From Enterobacter asburiae (lineage in GTDB: Bacteria > Pseudomonadota > Gammaproteobacteria > Enterobacterales > Enterobacteriaceae), in the NCBI RefSeq assembly GCF_008080435.1, contig NZ_VRKN01000003.1, positions 512,629-576,628 of the forward strand: a DNA stretch of 64,000 bases. Direction: 5' to 3'. The translations under genes and the position numbers were made by a program. The stretch's first letter is position 1; each line of letters starts with the position of its first letter. Shown here one piece after another: positions 1 to 8,592 of the stretch. The notes under the pieces were generated by a model. That model saw nothing but the letters and a program-made list of their open reading frames with translations. It was not told the origin of the DNA and searched no databases.

Positions 1-314
1 GCTTCTTTTGACGGATGACCACCTGTCCACAGCAGCGCCAGCACCAGTGAGGTAAATTCGTGACCAAGCGGAGAACCGGCAAAGCGCGGTCCCTGGTCGG
101 AGCCTGGGTTGGTGATCAGGAAGGAGGGCTTACGCACTGGCAGCGCGTTATCTTCTTTAAACGTCACTTTCGGCGACAGCTCGGCGATCTCTGCCAGCAG
201 TTCCTTGATCTCTGCCGATTTCGCGCTGTCGTCCAGCGTGGCAATCAGCTCAACAGGTTTGGTCAGTTTCTCAAGGTAGGCCTTGAGCTGGGTTTTCATG
301 TTTGTGTCGAGCAT
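1..314 (-). CDS. ahpF: Alkyl hydroperoxide reductase subunit F, N-terminal part (cut by window edge)
   Basis: This is the first 104 codons of the flavoprotein disulfide reductase that passes electrons from NADH to AhpC. The visible protein begins [14 protein letters not shown] and corresponds to the thioredoxin-fold N-terminal domain; the FAD and NADH domains lie beyond the window. The ATG at 314 has a GAGGGAAG ribosome-binding site just upstream. It follows ahpC on the same strand after about 190 bp that hold a terminator-like hairpin and a REP element, as expected for the enteric ahpCF pair. Family assignment is sure; completeness cannot be judged. Confidence 0.95.
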   Translation of the reverse strand, partial: MLDTNMKTQLKAYLEKLTKPVELIATLDDSAKSAEIKELLAEIAELSPKVTFKEDNALPVRKPSFLITNPGSDQGPRFAGSPLGHEFTSLVLALLWTGGHPSKE

Positions 315-390
315 TGTTCTTCCCTCTCTTAAGACGTCATCATGCAAGCTGCCTTAATCAGGCGGCCTGAATGCAACTTGCATCATGGTG

Positions 391-421
391 CTTGAATAAA
401 ATGGGCGCGGGGGGCGCCCAT
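391..421 (-). terminator. Terminator-like hairpin between ahpC and ahpF
   Basis: An 8-bp perfect stem (ATGGGCGC at 401-408 with GCGCCCAT at 414-421) has a 5-nt loop. On the minus strand it is followed by TTTATT. It lies between ahpC and ahpF in the reading direction and probably causes partial termination, giving more ahpC than ahpF transcript. Confidence 0.55.
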
Positions 422-425
422 TGAT

Positions 426-493
426 TGCCGGGTGGCACTTCGTTTACCCGGCCTACGATACTGTAGGCCTGTGCAAGCGCAGCGCCGCCAGGC
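426..493. repeat. REP/PU-type palindromic element, two units
   Basis: The sequence holds GCCGGGTGGC paired with GTTTACCCGGC (427-456), then a second degenerate unit with TAGGCC, GCGCAGCGCC and CCAGGC (462-493). This is the enterobacterial REP pattern also found at 13.4, 20.2, 28.5, 54.6 and 59.6 kb. Confidence 0.75.
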
Positions 494-502
494 TTTACAG
501 AC

Positions 503-1066
503 TTAGATCTTGCCGACCAGGTCTAAGGATGGAGCGAGAGTCGCTTCGCCTTCTTTCCATTTCGCCGGGCACACTTCGCCTGGGTGAGAAGCCACGTACT
601 GAGCCGCTTTCACTTTACGCAGCAGATCAGAAGCATCACGGCCGATACCTTCAGCGGTAACTTCGATAGCCTGGATAATGCCCTGCGGGTCAACAACGAA
701 GGTGGCGCGGTCAGCCAGGCCTTCATCTTCACGCATGTTGTCGAAGTTACGGGTCAGGGCGCCAGTCGGGTCGCCGATCATCGCGTATTTGATTTTTGCG
801 ATGGTTTCAGAGCTGCTGTGCCATGCTTTGTGGGTGAAGTGGGTATCGGTAGAGACAGAGTAAACGTCCACGCCCAGCTTCTGCAGTTCGTCGTAATGGT
901 CTGCTACGTCACCCAGTTCAGTCGGGCAAACGAAAGTAAAGTCAGCCGGATAGAAGAAGAAGACGCTCCAGCGGCCTTCGGTATCTTTCTCGGTAACTTC
1001 GATGAACTCACCGTTTTTGAACGCCTGGTTTTTGAAAGGTTTAATTTTGGTATTAATCAAAGACAT
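503..1066 (-). CDS. ahpC: Alkyl hydroperoxide reductase subunit C (2-Cys peroxiredoxin)
   Basis: AhpC is a cytoplasmic peroxiredoxin that reduces hydrogen peroxide, organic peroxides and peroxynitrite and is recycled by AhpF. The protein is 187 residues, the usual enteric length. The peroxidatic cysteine is C47 in FVCPTE and the resolving cysteine is C166 in EVCPAKW. The GGAGGAAGT ribosome-binding site sits just before the ATG at 1066. ahpF lies downstream on the same strand. In E. coli OxyR activates this promoter; no OxyR site could be assigned by eye in the 5' region here. Confidence 0.98.
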   Translation of the reverse strand: MSLINTKIKPFKNQAFKNGEFIEVTEKDTEGRWSVFFFYPADFTFVCPTELGDVADHYDELQKLGVDVYSVSTDTHFTHKAWHSSSETIAKIKYAMIGDPTGALTRNFDNMREDEGLADRATFVVDPQGIIQAIEVTAEGIGRDASDLLRKVKAAQYVASHPGEVCPAKWKEGEATLAPSLDLVGKI

Positions 1067-1213
1067 CTGTACTTCCTCCGTGTTTTCGTTGAGATGTAAG
1101 GTAACTAACTTTGTTTATCGGGGCTAATGCGTATGCTTTATCAAATCAATCAGCCAAACCTTACAACGTCGACAAGACAACAAGGCGAACCTTTTACAGG
1201 AAAGCCTGAAAGT

Positions 1214-1238
1214 AAAAAGGCCGCCTCAACGGGCGGCC
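1214..1238 (-). terminator. Rho-independent terminator, leftward, with no annotated gene upstream
   Basis: A 7-bp GC stem (GGCCGCC 1219-1225 with GGCGGCC 1232-1238) has a 6-nt loop and, on the minus strand, a following T run from the AAAAA at 1214-1218. It would end a leftward transcript that starts between here and ybdO, where no protein gene is seen. It lies about 150 bp upstream of ahpC, so it could terminate a small RNA or act in a long ahpC leader. Confidence 0.7.
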
Positions 1239-1459
1239 CTGATACCTGAATTCCCCGCAGGTACATTCAGTGCCAGCCGAAACTGGCGTTGCGTTGCGCT
1301 CTACAACCCTGAGTATCAAGGCGGTAACAGCGCGTTGATTACACCATCCGTCCCGGCTTTGAGCAATCCATAAGAGGGGTATTCCTGCCTATGACTGTGA
1401 TAGGCAAAATCGAAAATGCTTTCAGAAGGTTATAGATTTAATTTTATTATGAATACCCC
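1214..1459 (-). ncRNA. Candidate small structured RNA in the ahpC-ybdO gap
   Basis: The 620 bp between ahpC (1066) and the ybdO start (1690) hold no credible reading frame. Read leftwards there is a 9-bp perfect inverted repeat (GGGGTATTC and GAATACCCC, at 1376-1384 and 1451-1459) enclosing a GCCTAT/ATAGGC hairpin. After it come TGATAC/GTATCA arms, a CCAG-TTTCGG-CTGG hairpin and the terminator at 1214-1238. Successive stems ending in a U-tract terminator are typical of a small RNA or a leader RNA. I do not recognise a known riboswitch or sRNA family. The remaining part, 1460-1689, is AT-rich and must hold the ybdO promoter; I see nothing else in it. Confidence 0.3.
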
Positions 1460-1689
1460 ACTATATATAAATGTCGTTTGTCATTCAAATAAGCCACTCA
1501 CACTTTAAAGATAAAATTATCTTAATCACCCTTGAAGTTCTATTTCATTAATCTGACGCCGTGATATATTAAGATGACTTAAATATAAAATTAAGTCAGT
1601 GAACCACAAAGATTGTAAATGGTTAACTTCAATCTATAGTTATCATTAATGTGATAACTCCAGCAAACCCGGCATCCGCAGGACGAAAA

Positions 1690-2607
1690 ATGGCAAATCT
1701 CTATGAGCTTAAAAAATTCGATCTCAATCTGTTAGTCATTTTCGAATGCATTTACCAACATCTCAGTATCAGTAAGGCCGCCGAGACGCTGTACATCACG
1801 CCCTCTGCCGTGAGCCAGTCGCTACAACGCCTGCGCGGCCAGCTCAATGACCCCCTTTTTATCCGTTCAGGTAAAGGGATTACGCCGACTACGGTAGGCA
1901 CCAACCTGCACCATCATCTTGAACAGAATCTCAACCAGATTGAGAAAACTATCAATCTGATGCATCACTCAGAGATCAAGAAAAACTTCGTCATTTATTG
2001 CTCTCAAATGGTTTCGCCCGGTTATATGCTCGAACCGCTGAAACTGTTAATGTCTGAAGAAAATTATGAGGTAGAACAACGCGATGTCCTTATCTCCCCG
2101 GAGTCCGCCGAGGATCTGCTCGCGTACCGTAAAGCCGACCTGATATTCACGATTGCACCGGTAAATAATCGCTCAGTGGTGTGTACGCTCTTCACCACGA
2201 TACCAATAACGCTATTTTGCAGAGAAGGCCATCCAAGGATCACCGACCAGGTCAGTACCGAAGCGTTATACCGCGAGAAATTCACCTTTTACCAGAGTGC
2301 TCATCCTGGCGTTAAAGAGTTCCAGAATCGCGCCAATGACGCTTTTCCTGAAAGGAATATTGTTTTTCGCACGGACTCAGTCAGTTCGCTCATTTCCATG
2401 GTCAGCACCTCTGATTTGTTAGGCTTCATTCCCATATCAATCTATGAAACATATAAAGACACGTTAAAACTAAAAAGGGTTGAGACCCCGTTTGCACTCC
2501 CCGAATTACATGTCTATATGCTCTATAGCCGTTCATCACTGAACAGCAGTGTTTTTTCAACATTTATTGAGAAAATGCATAAACTCATTGTCTCCCCCTC
2601 TGTCTGA
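1690..2607 (+). CDS. ybdO: LysR-family transcriptional regulator YbdO
   Basis: This is a LysR-type regulator of 305 residues. The N-terminal winged helix-turn-helix covers about residues 9-67 (SISKAAETLYITPSAVSQSL), followed by a substrate-binding domain. The first residues, MANLYELKKFDLNLL, match E. coli YbdO closely. The ATG at 1690 is preferred over a GTG at 1651 because AGGA lies at good spacing before it. As in E. coli it precedes ybdN and ybdM on the same strand, about 130 bp ahead, so it may control them. E. coli dsbG, which lies between ybdO and ahpC there, is absent here. Confidence 0.9.
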   Translation: MANLYELKKFDLNLLVIFECIYQHLSISKAAETLYITPSAVSQSLQRLRGQLNDPLFIRSGKGITPTTVGTNLHHHLEQNLNQIEKTINLMHHSEIKKNFVIYCSQMVSPGYMLEPLKLLMSEENYEVEQRDVLISPESAEDLLAYRKADLIFTIAPVNNRSVVCTLFTTIPITLFCREGHPRITDQVSTEALYREKFTFYQSAHPGVKEFQNRANDAFPERNIVFRTDSVSSLISMVSTSDLLGFIPISIYETYKDTLKLKRVETPFALPELHVYMLYSRSSLNSSVFSTFIEKMHKLIVSPSV

Positions 2608-2739
2608 TTAAGAATCATTTGCACGGTGAAATAAAAGAATCATAAATTGAAAAAAATGATTCCGTGAAAGTAAGGGAAAATAATTTCATAATAATGTTTA
2701 ATTTCGTTTAGACATTTACCACGCAGGATGCGATCAACC

Positions 2740-3975
2740 ATGTCGATCTATAAAATCCCTCTCCGGGAAAATGTTCTTGAAGCTGCTACAGAACGCATAG
2801 ACTGGACGCTTAACAATTTCCCAGGAGTCTGTGTTTCCTTTTCTGGTGGAAAAGATTCTACCGTGATGCTTCATCTTGTGGCCCAGCAGGCACGGCAGTT
2901 GAAACGAAAAATAGATGTTTTATTTCTGGACTGGGAAGCGCAGTTCTCGTTAACCATTCAGCATGTTGAGACTATGCGAGCGCTTTATCAGGATGTTATC
3001 CATCAGTTCTGGTGGGTGGCGCTCCCTATCACAACACAAAACGCCCTGTCACAGTTTCAACCTGAATGGCAATGCTGGGCACCCGGAACACACTGGGTTC
3101 GCCAGCCACCGGCAGATGCCATTACCGATCCAAACTATTTCGATTTTTATCAACAGGGTATGACGTTTGAAGCCTTCGTGCGCGATTTTGCGGAATGGTA
3201 CGCGCAAAAACGCCCTGCTGCAGTCATGGTTGGGATCCGCGCCGATGAATCCTACAACCGCTTTCTGGCTATCGCTTCAGCGCGTAAGCAGCGGTTTTCG
3301 GATGACCGCCCCTGGACGACCGTCTCACCAGGCGGGCATGCCTGGTATATATACCCCCTCTACGACTGGAAAACGGCCGATATCTGGACCTGGTTCGCCA
3401 AAACGGGATGTGGCTACAACCCGCTTTACGATCTGATGTACCAGGCCGGTGTGCCTCCGCGCTATATGCGTATCTGCGAACCTTTTGGTCCCGAACAGCG
3501 CCAGGGATTATGGCTCTACCATGTGGTCGAACCCGAACGCTGGGCGGCGATGTGCGAGCGGGTTAGCGGCGTGCGCAGCGGCGGGATCTATGCCGGTCAC
3601 GACAACCATTTTTATGGTCACCGCAAAATACTTAAACCCGATCGCCTTTGCTGGCGCGAATACGCCATGCTGCTGCTCGACAGCATGCCGCAAAATACGG
3701 CAGAGCATTACCGCAATAAAATCGCGGTGTATCTTCACTGGTACCAAAAGCGCGGTATGGACGATATTCCCGATACCCAGGACAGGGACATCGGTGCCAA
3801 AGACATTCCCTCATGGCGACGTATTTGTAAGGTTTTACTTAATAACGATTACTGGTGCCGGGCACTTTCCTTCAGCCCAAATAAACCCAAACATTATCAG
3901 CGCTACAGCGACAGAATGAAGGCAAAACGCAAGGAGTGGGGCATTTTATGCGACAGCGAATCATCACCGAAATAG
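2740..3975 (+). CDS. ybdN: PAPS reductase-like PP-loop protein YbdN (IbrA family)
   Basis: This is a PP-loop ATP pyrophosphatase-fold protein of 411 residues. The nucleotide-binding SGGKDS motif is at residues 35-40, inside VCVSFSGGKDS. It is syntenic with E. coli ybdN and belongs to the IbrA group, described in E. coli as regulators of immunoglobulin-binding Eib proteins; the actual chemistry is unknown. PP-loop relatives include PAPS reductase and DndC of DNA phosphorothioation. The ATG at 2740 (MSIYKIPL) is preferred over 2728 because it matches the E. coli start. The 3' end overlaps ybdM by 28 bp, so the two are translationally coupled. Confidence 0.9.
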   Translation: MSIYKIPLRENVLEAATERIDWTLNNFPGVCVSFSGGKDSTVMLHLVAQQARQLKRKIDVLFLDWEAQFSLTIQHVETMRALYQDVIHQFWWVALPITTQNALSQFQPEWQCWAPGTHWVRQPPADAITDPNYFDFYQQGMTFEAFVRDFAEWYAQKRPAAVMVGIRADESYNRFLAIASARKQRFSDDRPWTTVSPGGHAWYIYPLYDWKTADIWTWFAKTGCGYNPLYDLMYQAGVPPRYMRICEPFGPEQRQGLWLYHVVEPERWAAMCERVSGVRSGGIYAGHDNHFYGHRKILKPDRLCWREYAMLLLDSMPQNTAEHYRNKIAVYLHWYQKRGMDDIPDTQDRDIGAKDIPSWRRICKVLLNNDYWCRALSFSPNKPKHYQRYSDRMKAKRKEWGILCDSESSPK

Positions 3976-4574
3976 AAACCTACCTTCAGTCACTTCCCGA
4001 AGAGGATCGAATAAACGCCATTAATGCCTTTCGTCAGGCGATACACAAAAACAGCCCTTTCCGTGATCACCCCATAGACTGCGTTCTGTGGGTTAAACAG
4101 GACGAGATCACCGCCAACGATTACAACCCCAATAACGTTGCCCCACCGGAAAAACGGCTGCTCAGTCAGTCGCTGGAACTTGATGGATTCACCCAGCCTA
4201 TCGTTGTGTCCGAAAGCAAGTCTCAACACTATGAAATCGTGGACGGTTTTCACCGCCACGAAATCGGCACGAACCGGGCGAGCTTAAAGCGCCAGCTCAA
4301 AGGGTATTTACCCGTCACCTGCTTGCGCCAGGCGCGGCAGGACAAACATAATCGAATGGCTGCCACCATTCGCCACAACCGTGCGCGTGGGCGACATCAG
4401 ATCAATGCCATGTCAGAGATTGTTCGTGAACTGGTTCAGCTCGGCTGGGACGATGCAAAAATAGGCACAGAGCTTGGGATGGATAGCGATGAAGTCTTGC
4501 GCCTTAAGCAAATCAACGGTCTGCTGGAACTGTTTGCAGACCGTCGCTACTCAGAAGCCTGGACGGTGAAATAA
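3948..4574 (+). CDS. ybdM: ParB/sulfiredoxin-like protein YbdM (IbrB family)
   Basis: This ParB N-terminal-domain protein of 208 residues has DGFHRHEIG as its core signature, followed by a helical helix-turn-helix-like C-terminus (DDAKIGTELGMDSDEVLRLK). It is the conserved partner of YbdN/IbrA; the pair is called IbrAB in pathogenic E. coli, where it affects eib gene expression. The ATG at 3948 lies inside the end of ybdN and has AAGGAG upstream. Its stop codon directly abuts the stop of the convergent ybdL. Molecular function is not established; a DNA- or nucleotide-linked role is inferred only from the fold. Confidence 0.85.
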   Translation: MRQRIITEIETYLQSLPEEDRINAINAFRQAIHKNSPFRDHPIDCVLWVKQDEITANDYNPNNVAPPEKRLLSQSLELDGFTQPIVVSESKSQHYEIVDGFHRHEIGTNRASLKRQLKGYLPVTCLRQARQDKHNRMAATIRHNRARGRHQINAMSEIVRELVQLGWDDAKIGTELGMDSDEVLRLKQINGLLELFADRRYSEAWTVK

Positions 4575-5735
4575 TCAGAGCCTGTTCAGGCGCTCTGCCG
4601 CTGCCAGGAGCGTCGATTCCTGCTTCGCAAAACAGAGACGAATCAGCTTATGCGGGAAGGGATCGGCGCAAAAGACGGATAGCGGGATCGCCGCAACGCC
4701 CACTTCTTTGGTCAGCCACTGGCAGAAACTGACGTCATCCAGATCGGAAATGGCGCTGTAGTCAGCCAGCAGAAAGTAAGTGCCTTCTGAGGGCAAAATT
4801 TCCAGACGGCTTTTACTCAGCGCCGCCACAAACAGATCCCGACGGTCACGATAGAAGTGCGGTAGCTCGCGATAATGCCCGGGTTCAGCGCGCAGCATAT
4901 CTGCGAGCGCCAGCTGAGCCGGTGTGTTCACGGCAAAGGTCAGGTACTGGTGCACCTTGCGCAGCTCAGCACTAATGGCAGCCGGTGCGACGCAGTAGCC
5001 CACTTTCCAGCCGGTCATATGGTAAGTCTTACCGAATGAAGAGACGGCGATAGCACGCTCGCGAAGTTGCGGATGGGCCAGCACACTGGCGTGCCCCTCT
5101 TCTGCAAAGCAGATATGCTCGTAGACTTCATCGCTCAGCACGTAAATTTCACGTTCCGCGATCGCCTGCCACAGCGTGGTGAAATCGGCTTTTTGCCATA
5201 CCGTCGCCGACGGATTGTGCGGCGTATTCAGAATCACCAGACGGGTTTTGTCGCTCAGCAGCGCAGCAAACGCCTGCCAGTCAGGGCGGAAATGCGGTGG
5301 TTGTAACGCCACGCGTTTCACCACGCCGCCGGAGAGTTCAACCGCAGGCGCATAGCTGTCGTAGCTCGGGTCAAAGCAGATGACTTCATCGCCCGCACGC
5401 ACCAGCGCGGTGATGGCTGCATACAGCGCTTCGGTCGCTCCTGCCGTCACCGTAATGTCGCTGTTCGCATCGGGCTTATGGCCATACAACTCCGCCGTTT
5501 TATCCGCAATGGCTTCCCGCAGCGCCTGCACGCCCGTCATCGGCGCATACTGATTCGCCCCCCGCGCCACGTGATACGCCAGACGCTCCTGCAGATAGCT
5601 CGGGCCGTCGAAATCCGGGAATCCCTGAGAAAGGTTAATGGCGTTGTGTTGCTGCGCCAGGGCGCTCATCTGCGTAAAGATGGTGGTACCGAGATTGGGA
5701 AGTTTACTCTGTGGAATCAATGCGTTATTGCTCAT
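4575..5735 (-). CDS. ybdL: Methionine/KMTB aminotransferase YbdL (likely last step of methionine salvage)
   Basis: This is a class I/II PLP-dependent aminotransferase of 386 residues, the exact length of E. coli YbdL. It has NTPHNPSA, the YVLSDEVYEH PLP-contact segment and the Schiff-base lysine in SSFGKTYHMTGWKVG. E. coli YbdL prefers methionine, histidine and phenylalanine and can aminate 2-keto-4-methylthiobutyrate, the product of acireductone dioxygenase. It is divergent from mtnBCD across a 122-bp promoter that carries MetJ boxes, which supports a role as the MtnE step. That role is inference from context plus known activity. Confidence 0.92.
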   Translation of the reverse strand: MSNNALIPQSKLPNLGTTIFTQMSALAQQHNAINLSQGFPDFDGPSYLQERLAYHVARGANQYAPMTGVQALREAIADKTAELYGHKPDANSDITVTAGATEALYAAITALVRAGDEVICFDPSYDSYAPAVELSGGVVKRVALQPPHFRPDWQAFAALLSDKTRLVILNTPHNPSATVWQKADFTTLWQAIAEREIYVLSDEVYEHICFAEEGHASVLAHPQLRERAIAVSSFGKTYHMTGWKVGYCVAPAAISAELRKVHQYLTFAVNTPAQLALADMLRAEPGHYRELPHFYRDRRDLFVAALSKSRLEILPSEGTYFLLADYSAISDLDDVSFCQWLTKEVGVAAIPLSVFCADPFPHKLIRLCFAKQESTLLAAAERLNRL

Positions 5736-5802
5736 TGTGTCGCGCCTGCTTGTAATACTTATGTTGCTGCCACTATAACACGATGGTAGTCTTTGGCAAT
5801 CA

Positions 5803-5818
5803 AGACGCTTAGACGTCT
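5803..5818. promoter_or_regulatory. MetJ operator (two met boxes) between ybdL and mtnB
   Basis: Two adjacent 8-mers, AGACGCTT (5803-5810) and AGACGTCT (5811-5818), match the MetJ met-box consensus AGACGTCT at 6/8 and 8/8. They lie 40 bp upstream of mtnB and 68 bp upstream of ybdL, so one MetJ-SAM array could repress both genes. Confidence 0.85.
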
Positions 5819-5857
5819 AAACCATATGAATATTCCTGGCCGCGAGGGTAAAAGGAA

Positions 5858-6472
5858 ATGACAGACAACCTGCAACTCACACATCTTGTCGACGCCTGCC
5901 GCTGGATTGGTGCCAAAGGCTGGGCACCCGCCACCGGGGGCAACATGTCGGTGCGTCAGGACGAGCGCCTGTGCTGGCTCAGCGAATCCGGCAAAGACAA
6001 AGGCAGCCTGACGACGGAGGATTTTCTGCAGGTGGAGATCGCCACCAACCGCGCGCCGTCTGGCCGCAGGCCGTCGGCGGAGACCGGGTTGCATACTCTC
6101 ATCTATCGTCTGTTCCCGGAAGCCAACGCTGTCCTGCACGTTCATACCGTCAACGCCACGGTGCTGTCGCGTCTGGTCAAAGAAGCCGAGCTCAACATCA
6201 GCGGCTTTGAGATGCAAAAATCCCTCACCGGACAGACCACGCATCTGGATACGGTGGCTATCCCGGTCTTTGATAACGACCAGGACATTGACGCCCTCGC
6301 CTCCCGAATCGCCCATTACGCACAGGAACGGTCGCTTAATTATGGTTTTCTTCTGCGCGGTCATGGCTTAACCTGCTGGGGACGCGATGTGGCCGAGGCC
6401 CGCCGTCATCTGGAAGGATTAGAATTCTTATTTGAATGCGAAATGCGTTTACGACAACTGGAGAGAGTATGA
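5858..6472 (+). CDS. mtnB: Methylthioribulose-1-phosphate dehydratase
   Basis: MtnB is a class II aldolase-fold zinc enzyme that dehydrates 5-methylthioribulose 1-phosphate in the methionine salvage pathway. The protein is 204 residues. It has the early ATGGNMSVR motif, the HVH zinc pair in [13 protein letters not shown] and the third His in [11 protein letters not shown]. The ATG at 5858 has AAAGGAA upstream. It starts the mtnBCD operon, and its stop overlaps the mtnC ATG (ATGA). Regulation by MetJ is expected from the boxes upstream. Confidence 0.95.
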   Translation: MTDNLQLTHLVDACRWIGAKGWAPATGGNMSVRQDERLCWLSESGKDKGSLTTEDFLQVEIATNRAPSGRRPSAETGLHTLIYRLFPEANAVLHVHTVNATVLSRLVKEAELNISGFEMQKSLTGQTTHLDTVAIPVFDNDQDIDALASRIAHYAQERSLNYGFLLRGHGLTCWGRDVAEARRHLEGLEFLFECEMRLRQLERV

Positions 6473-7158
6473 TTCGCGCGATTGTGACGGATATTGAAGG
6501 AACCACCAGCGATATCCGTTTTGTCCATGATGTTTTGTTCCCCTACGCGCGTGAGCGGCTGGCGGCCTTCGTGACCGCCCAGCAGTACGCCGAGCCGGTC
6601 AAATCCATTCTGGACAACCTGCGTGATGAAATCGGTCACCCGCACGCCAGCGTCAGCGAGCTTATCGACGCCCTGTTTGCCTTTATGGACGAAGACCGCA
6701 AATCCACGGCGCTCAAAGCCCTGCAGGGGATCATCTGGCATGACGGCTACGTGAACGGCGACTTTACCGGCCATCTCTACCCGGACGTCCTGCCTGCGCT
6801 GGAAAAGTGGAAAGCGCAAGGTATTGATCTCTATGTTTATTCCTCTGGCTCCGTCGCCGCGCAGAAACTGTTATTTGGCTACAGCGACGAAGGTGATATT
6901 ACTCATCTGTTCAGCGGCTATTTTGATACCCACATCGGCGCCAAGCGCGAGGTGCAGTCTTATCAAAACATTGCGGCACAAACGGGCATCGCCCCGTCGC
7001 AGATCCTGTTCCTCTCCGATATTCATCAGGAACTGGACGCGGCTGAACAGGCAGGTTTTCGCACCCTGCAGCTGATTCGCGGTGATGATGACGGCGCAAG
7101 CCACCACCATCAGGTCCACCAGTTTGACGAGATTAATCCGGAGCAGATCCCTTCATGA
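6469..7158 (+). CDS. mtnC: Enolase-phosphatase E1 (2,3-diketo-5-methylthiopentyl-1-phosphate)
   Basis: MtnC is a HAD-superfamily bifunctional enolase and phosphatase that turns the MtnB product into the acireductone. The protein is 229 residues. HAD motif I is the variant DIEGTTSD at residues 8-15, motif II is [11 protein letters not shown], and the acidic motif is [12 protein letters not shown]. The ATG at 6469 overlaps the mtnB stop, and its own TGA overlaps the mtnD ATG, so all three genes are translationally coupled. Confidence 0.95.
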   Translation: MIRAIVTDIEGTTSDIRFVHDVLFPYARERLAAFVTAQQYAEPVKSILDNLRDEIGHPHASVSELIDALFAFMDEDRKSTALKALQGIIWHDGYVNGDFTGHLYPDVLPALEKWKAQGIDLYVYSSGSVAAQKLLFGYSDEGDITHLFSGYFDTHIGAKREVQSYQNIAAQTGIAPSQILFLSDIHQELDAAEQAGFRTLQLIRGDDDGASHHHQVHQFDEINPEQIPS

Positions 7159-7697
7159 GCGCATTGACCATTTATTCCGATAAAGACGCCAGTCAACATC
7201 AGTGGCACAGCACCGACGCCACCGAGATCGCCCAGCAGCTCAACGCTAAAGGCGTGCGGTTTGAACGCTGGGCGGCCGACCGTGATTTAGGCCACGATCC
7301 CGCGCCCGAAGCCGTGATCGAGGCGTATCAGCATGCCATCGACAAACTGGTGGCGGAGAAAGGCTATCAGAGCTGGGACGTGATCAGCCTGCGCGCCGAT
7401 AACCCGCAGAAAGAGGCGCTGCGCGCGAAGTTCCTGAACGAACACACCCACGGTGAAGACGAAGTGCGCTTTTTCGTGGAAGGCGCAGGGCTGTTCTGCC
7501 TGCACATTGGCGATGAGGTGTATCAGGTGCTGTGCGAGAAAAACGACCTGATTTCCGTTCCTGCGGGCACGCCGCACTGGTTTGATATGGGTTCAGAGCC
7601 AAATTTTACGGCCATTCGTATTTTCGATAACCCGGAGGGATGGGTGGCGCAGTTTACGGGTGATGCGATTGCGGATGCGTATCCGAGGCTGGCTTAA
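7155..7697 (+). CDS. mtnD: Acireductone dioxygenase
   Basis: MtnD is a cupin-fold metalloenzyme of 180 residues. With iron it converts acireductone and oxygen to 2-keto-4-methylthiobutyrate and formate; with nickel it gives an off-pathway product, as known for the Klebsiella enzyme. Metal ligands are seen in [12 protein letters not shown] (two His and a Glu) and in GTPHWFDMG (third His). It is the last gene of mtnBCD. A 14-bp inverted repeat follows at 7712-7752. Confidence 0.96.
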   Translation: MSALTIYSDKDASQHQWHSTDATEIAQQLNAKGVRFERWAADRDLGHDPAPEAVIEAYQHAIDKLVAEKGYQSWDVISLRADNPQKEALRAKFLNEHTHGEDEVRFFVEGAGLFCLHIGDEVYQVLCEKNDLISVPAGTPHWFDMGSEPNFTAIRIFDNPEGWVAQFTGDAIADAYPRLA

Positions 7698-7711
7698 CTC
7701 GACTTACATGT

Positions 7712-7752
7712 AAATACCATTGATATTAATAAAAAGGTTATCAATGGTATTT
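7712..7752. terminator. Long AT-rich inverted repeat after mtnD
   Basis: AAATACCATTGATA (7712-7725) is perfectly complementary to TATCAATGGTATTT (7739-7752), a 14-bp stem with a 13-nt loop. It lies between the convergent mtnD and DUF2971 genes and may be a bidirectional terminator. It lacks the GC-rich stem and long T run of a classical one, and it marks the left edge of the AT-rich accessory segment. Confidence 0.5.
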
Positions 7753-7784
7753 GCCATGCTGTAGATTGCAATATCACTATTTAT

Positions 7785-8573
7785 TTAATAAATATCCAGA
7801 CCATAATGATTGTGTTGCATAAGTGCCTTACGCACAGATAAATCAGGTCTTAACTCATAGATAAAATCCTTAATCTCATCATAGTTTGCTTTGCAACCTA
7901 TGATTATTGACTTCAAGGCTTGTCGTGGAAATACCAATTTATTACATTCATCGACAAGAATTGATTGCTGCTGTTTCTCATTAGCTTTATTTGTTTTAGG
8001 TAAGATCCGATACTCTTCTTCATACTTCCAGCAAGTTGCTTTTGTGAGTGCGAGTCTTATAGGATCATAGTCACTTCGCCATGAATGGTATGGATACTCA
8101 TCATGATACTCAACCATCCAGGCACTTCCAAAAACAATATTATTCGTTTCAAATTCTAAACAGATGCCATGATGTTTGTCGGCATAATGAGACCACATTA
8201 ACAAGTTATCATTTTTAGGGCTTAGACAATATACTCGGAAATTTTCTTCGAAAAAATTCCAATGTGCTATTGCGCTACTTGCAGACATATACTTTAGAAA
8301 TGAAGCATCGTTCAACGCTCTGTCCATTGAGTCTTTAGATATATTATTTTCAATCATTGCTTTGGTTAGATATTCAAGATATTCTCTACTAATAATTTCA
8401 TTATCTAAATCTTTTATTAGAGGTTTCATATCCCAAGGGTCATTAAAGTCAGCTGGGTGTGAGCAATAAATCTTATTTTCTACAAGAGTTTCCTTTAACC
8501 ACTCTGCTTTAAATGGTTGGTAGTGATATAGATTATTAATTTTATTAAAAAAAGCTTGTTTCGCAAGTTCCAT
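7785..8573 (-). CDS. DUF2971 family protein, function unknown
   Basis: The product is 262 residues from the ATG at 8573; a GTG at 8585 would add four. It shows the DUF2971 pattern: LYHYQPF near the start, CSHPADFNDPWDM, VYCLSPKNDNLLMWSHYADKHHG and a KYEEEYR segment. No signal peptide or membrane segment is seen. Base composition is clearly AT-richer than the mtn genes on both sides, a sign of transfer. It lies 19 bp downstream of a small Xre-type regulator on the same strand, so the two form a module. DUF2971 genes are often found in accessory islands; any toxin or defence role is inference. Confidence 0.75.
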   Translation of the reverse strand: MELAKQAFFNKINNLYHYQPFKAEWLKETLVENKIYCSHPADFNDPWDMKPLIKDLDNEIISREYLEYLTKAMIENNISKDSMDRALNDASFLKYMSASSAIAHWNFFEENFRVYCLSPKNDNLLMWSHYADKHHGICLEFETNNIVFGSAWMVEYHDEYPYHSWRSDYDPIRLALTKATCWKYEEEYRILPKTNKANEKQQQSILVDECNKLVFPRQALKSIIIGCKANYDEIKDFIYELRPDLSVRKALMQHNHYGLDIY

Positions 8574-8592
8574 CGAAATTCTCACTAATAGG

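Noticed and set aside
1067..1689. dsbG, expected here from E. coli gene order
   Set aside because: No frame of adequate length or thioredoxin-like motif exists in the gap; the gene is simply absent at this site.
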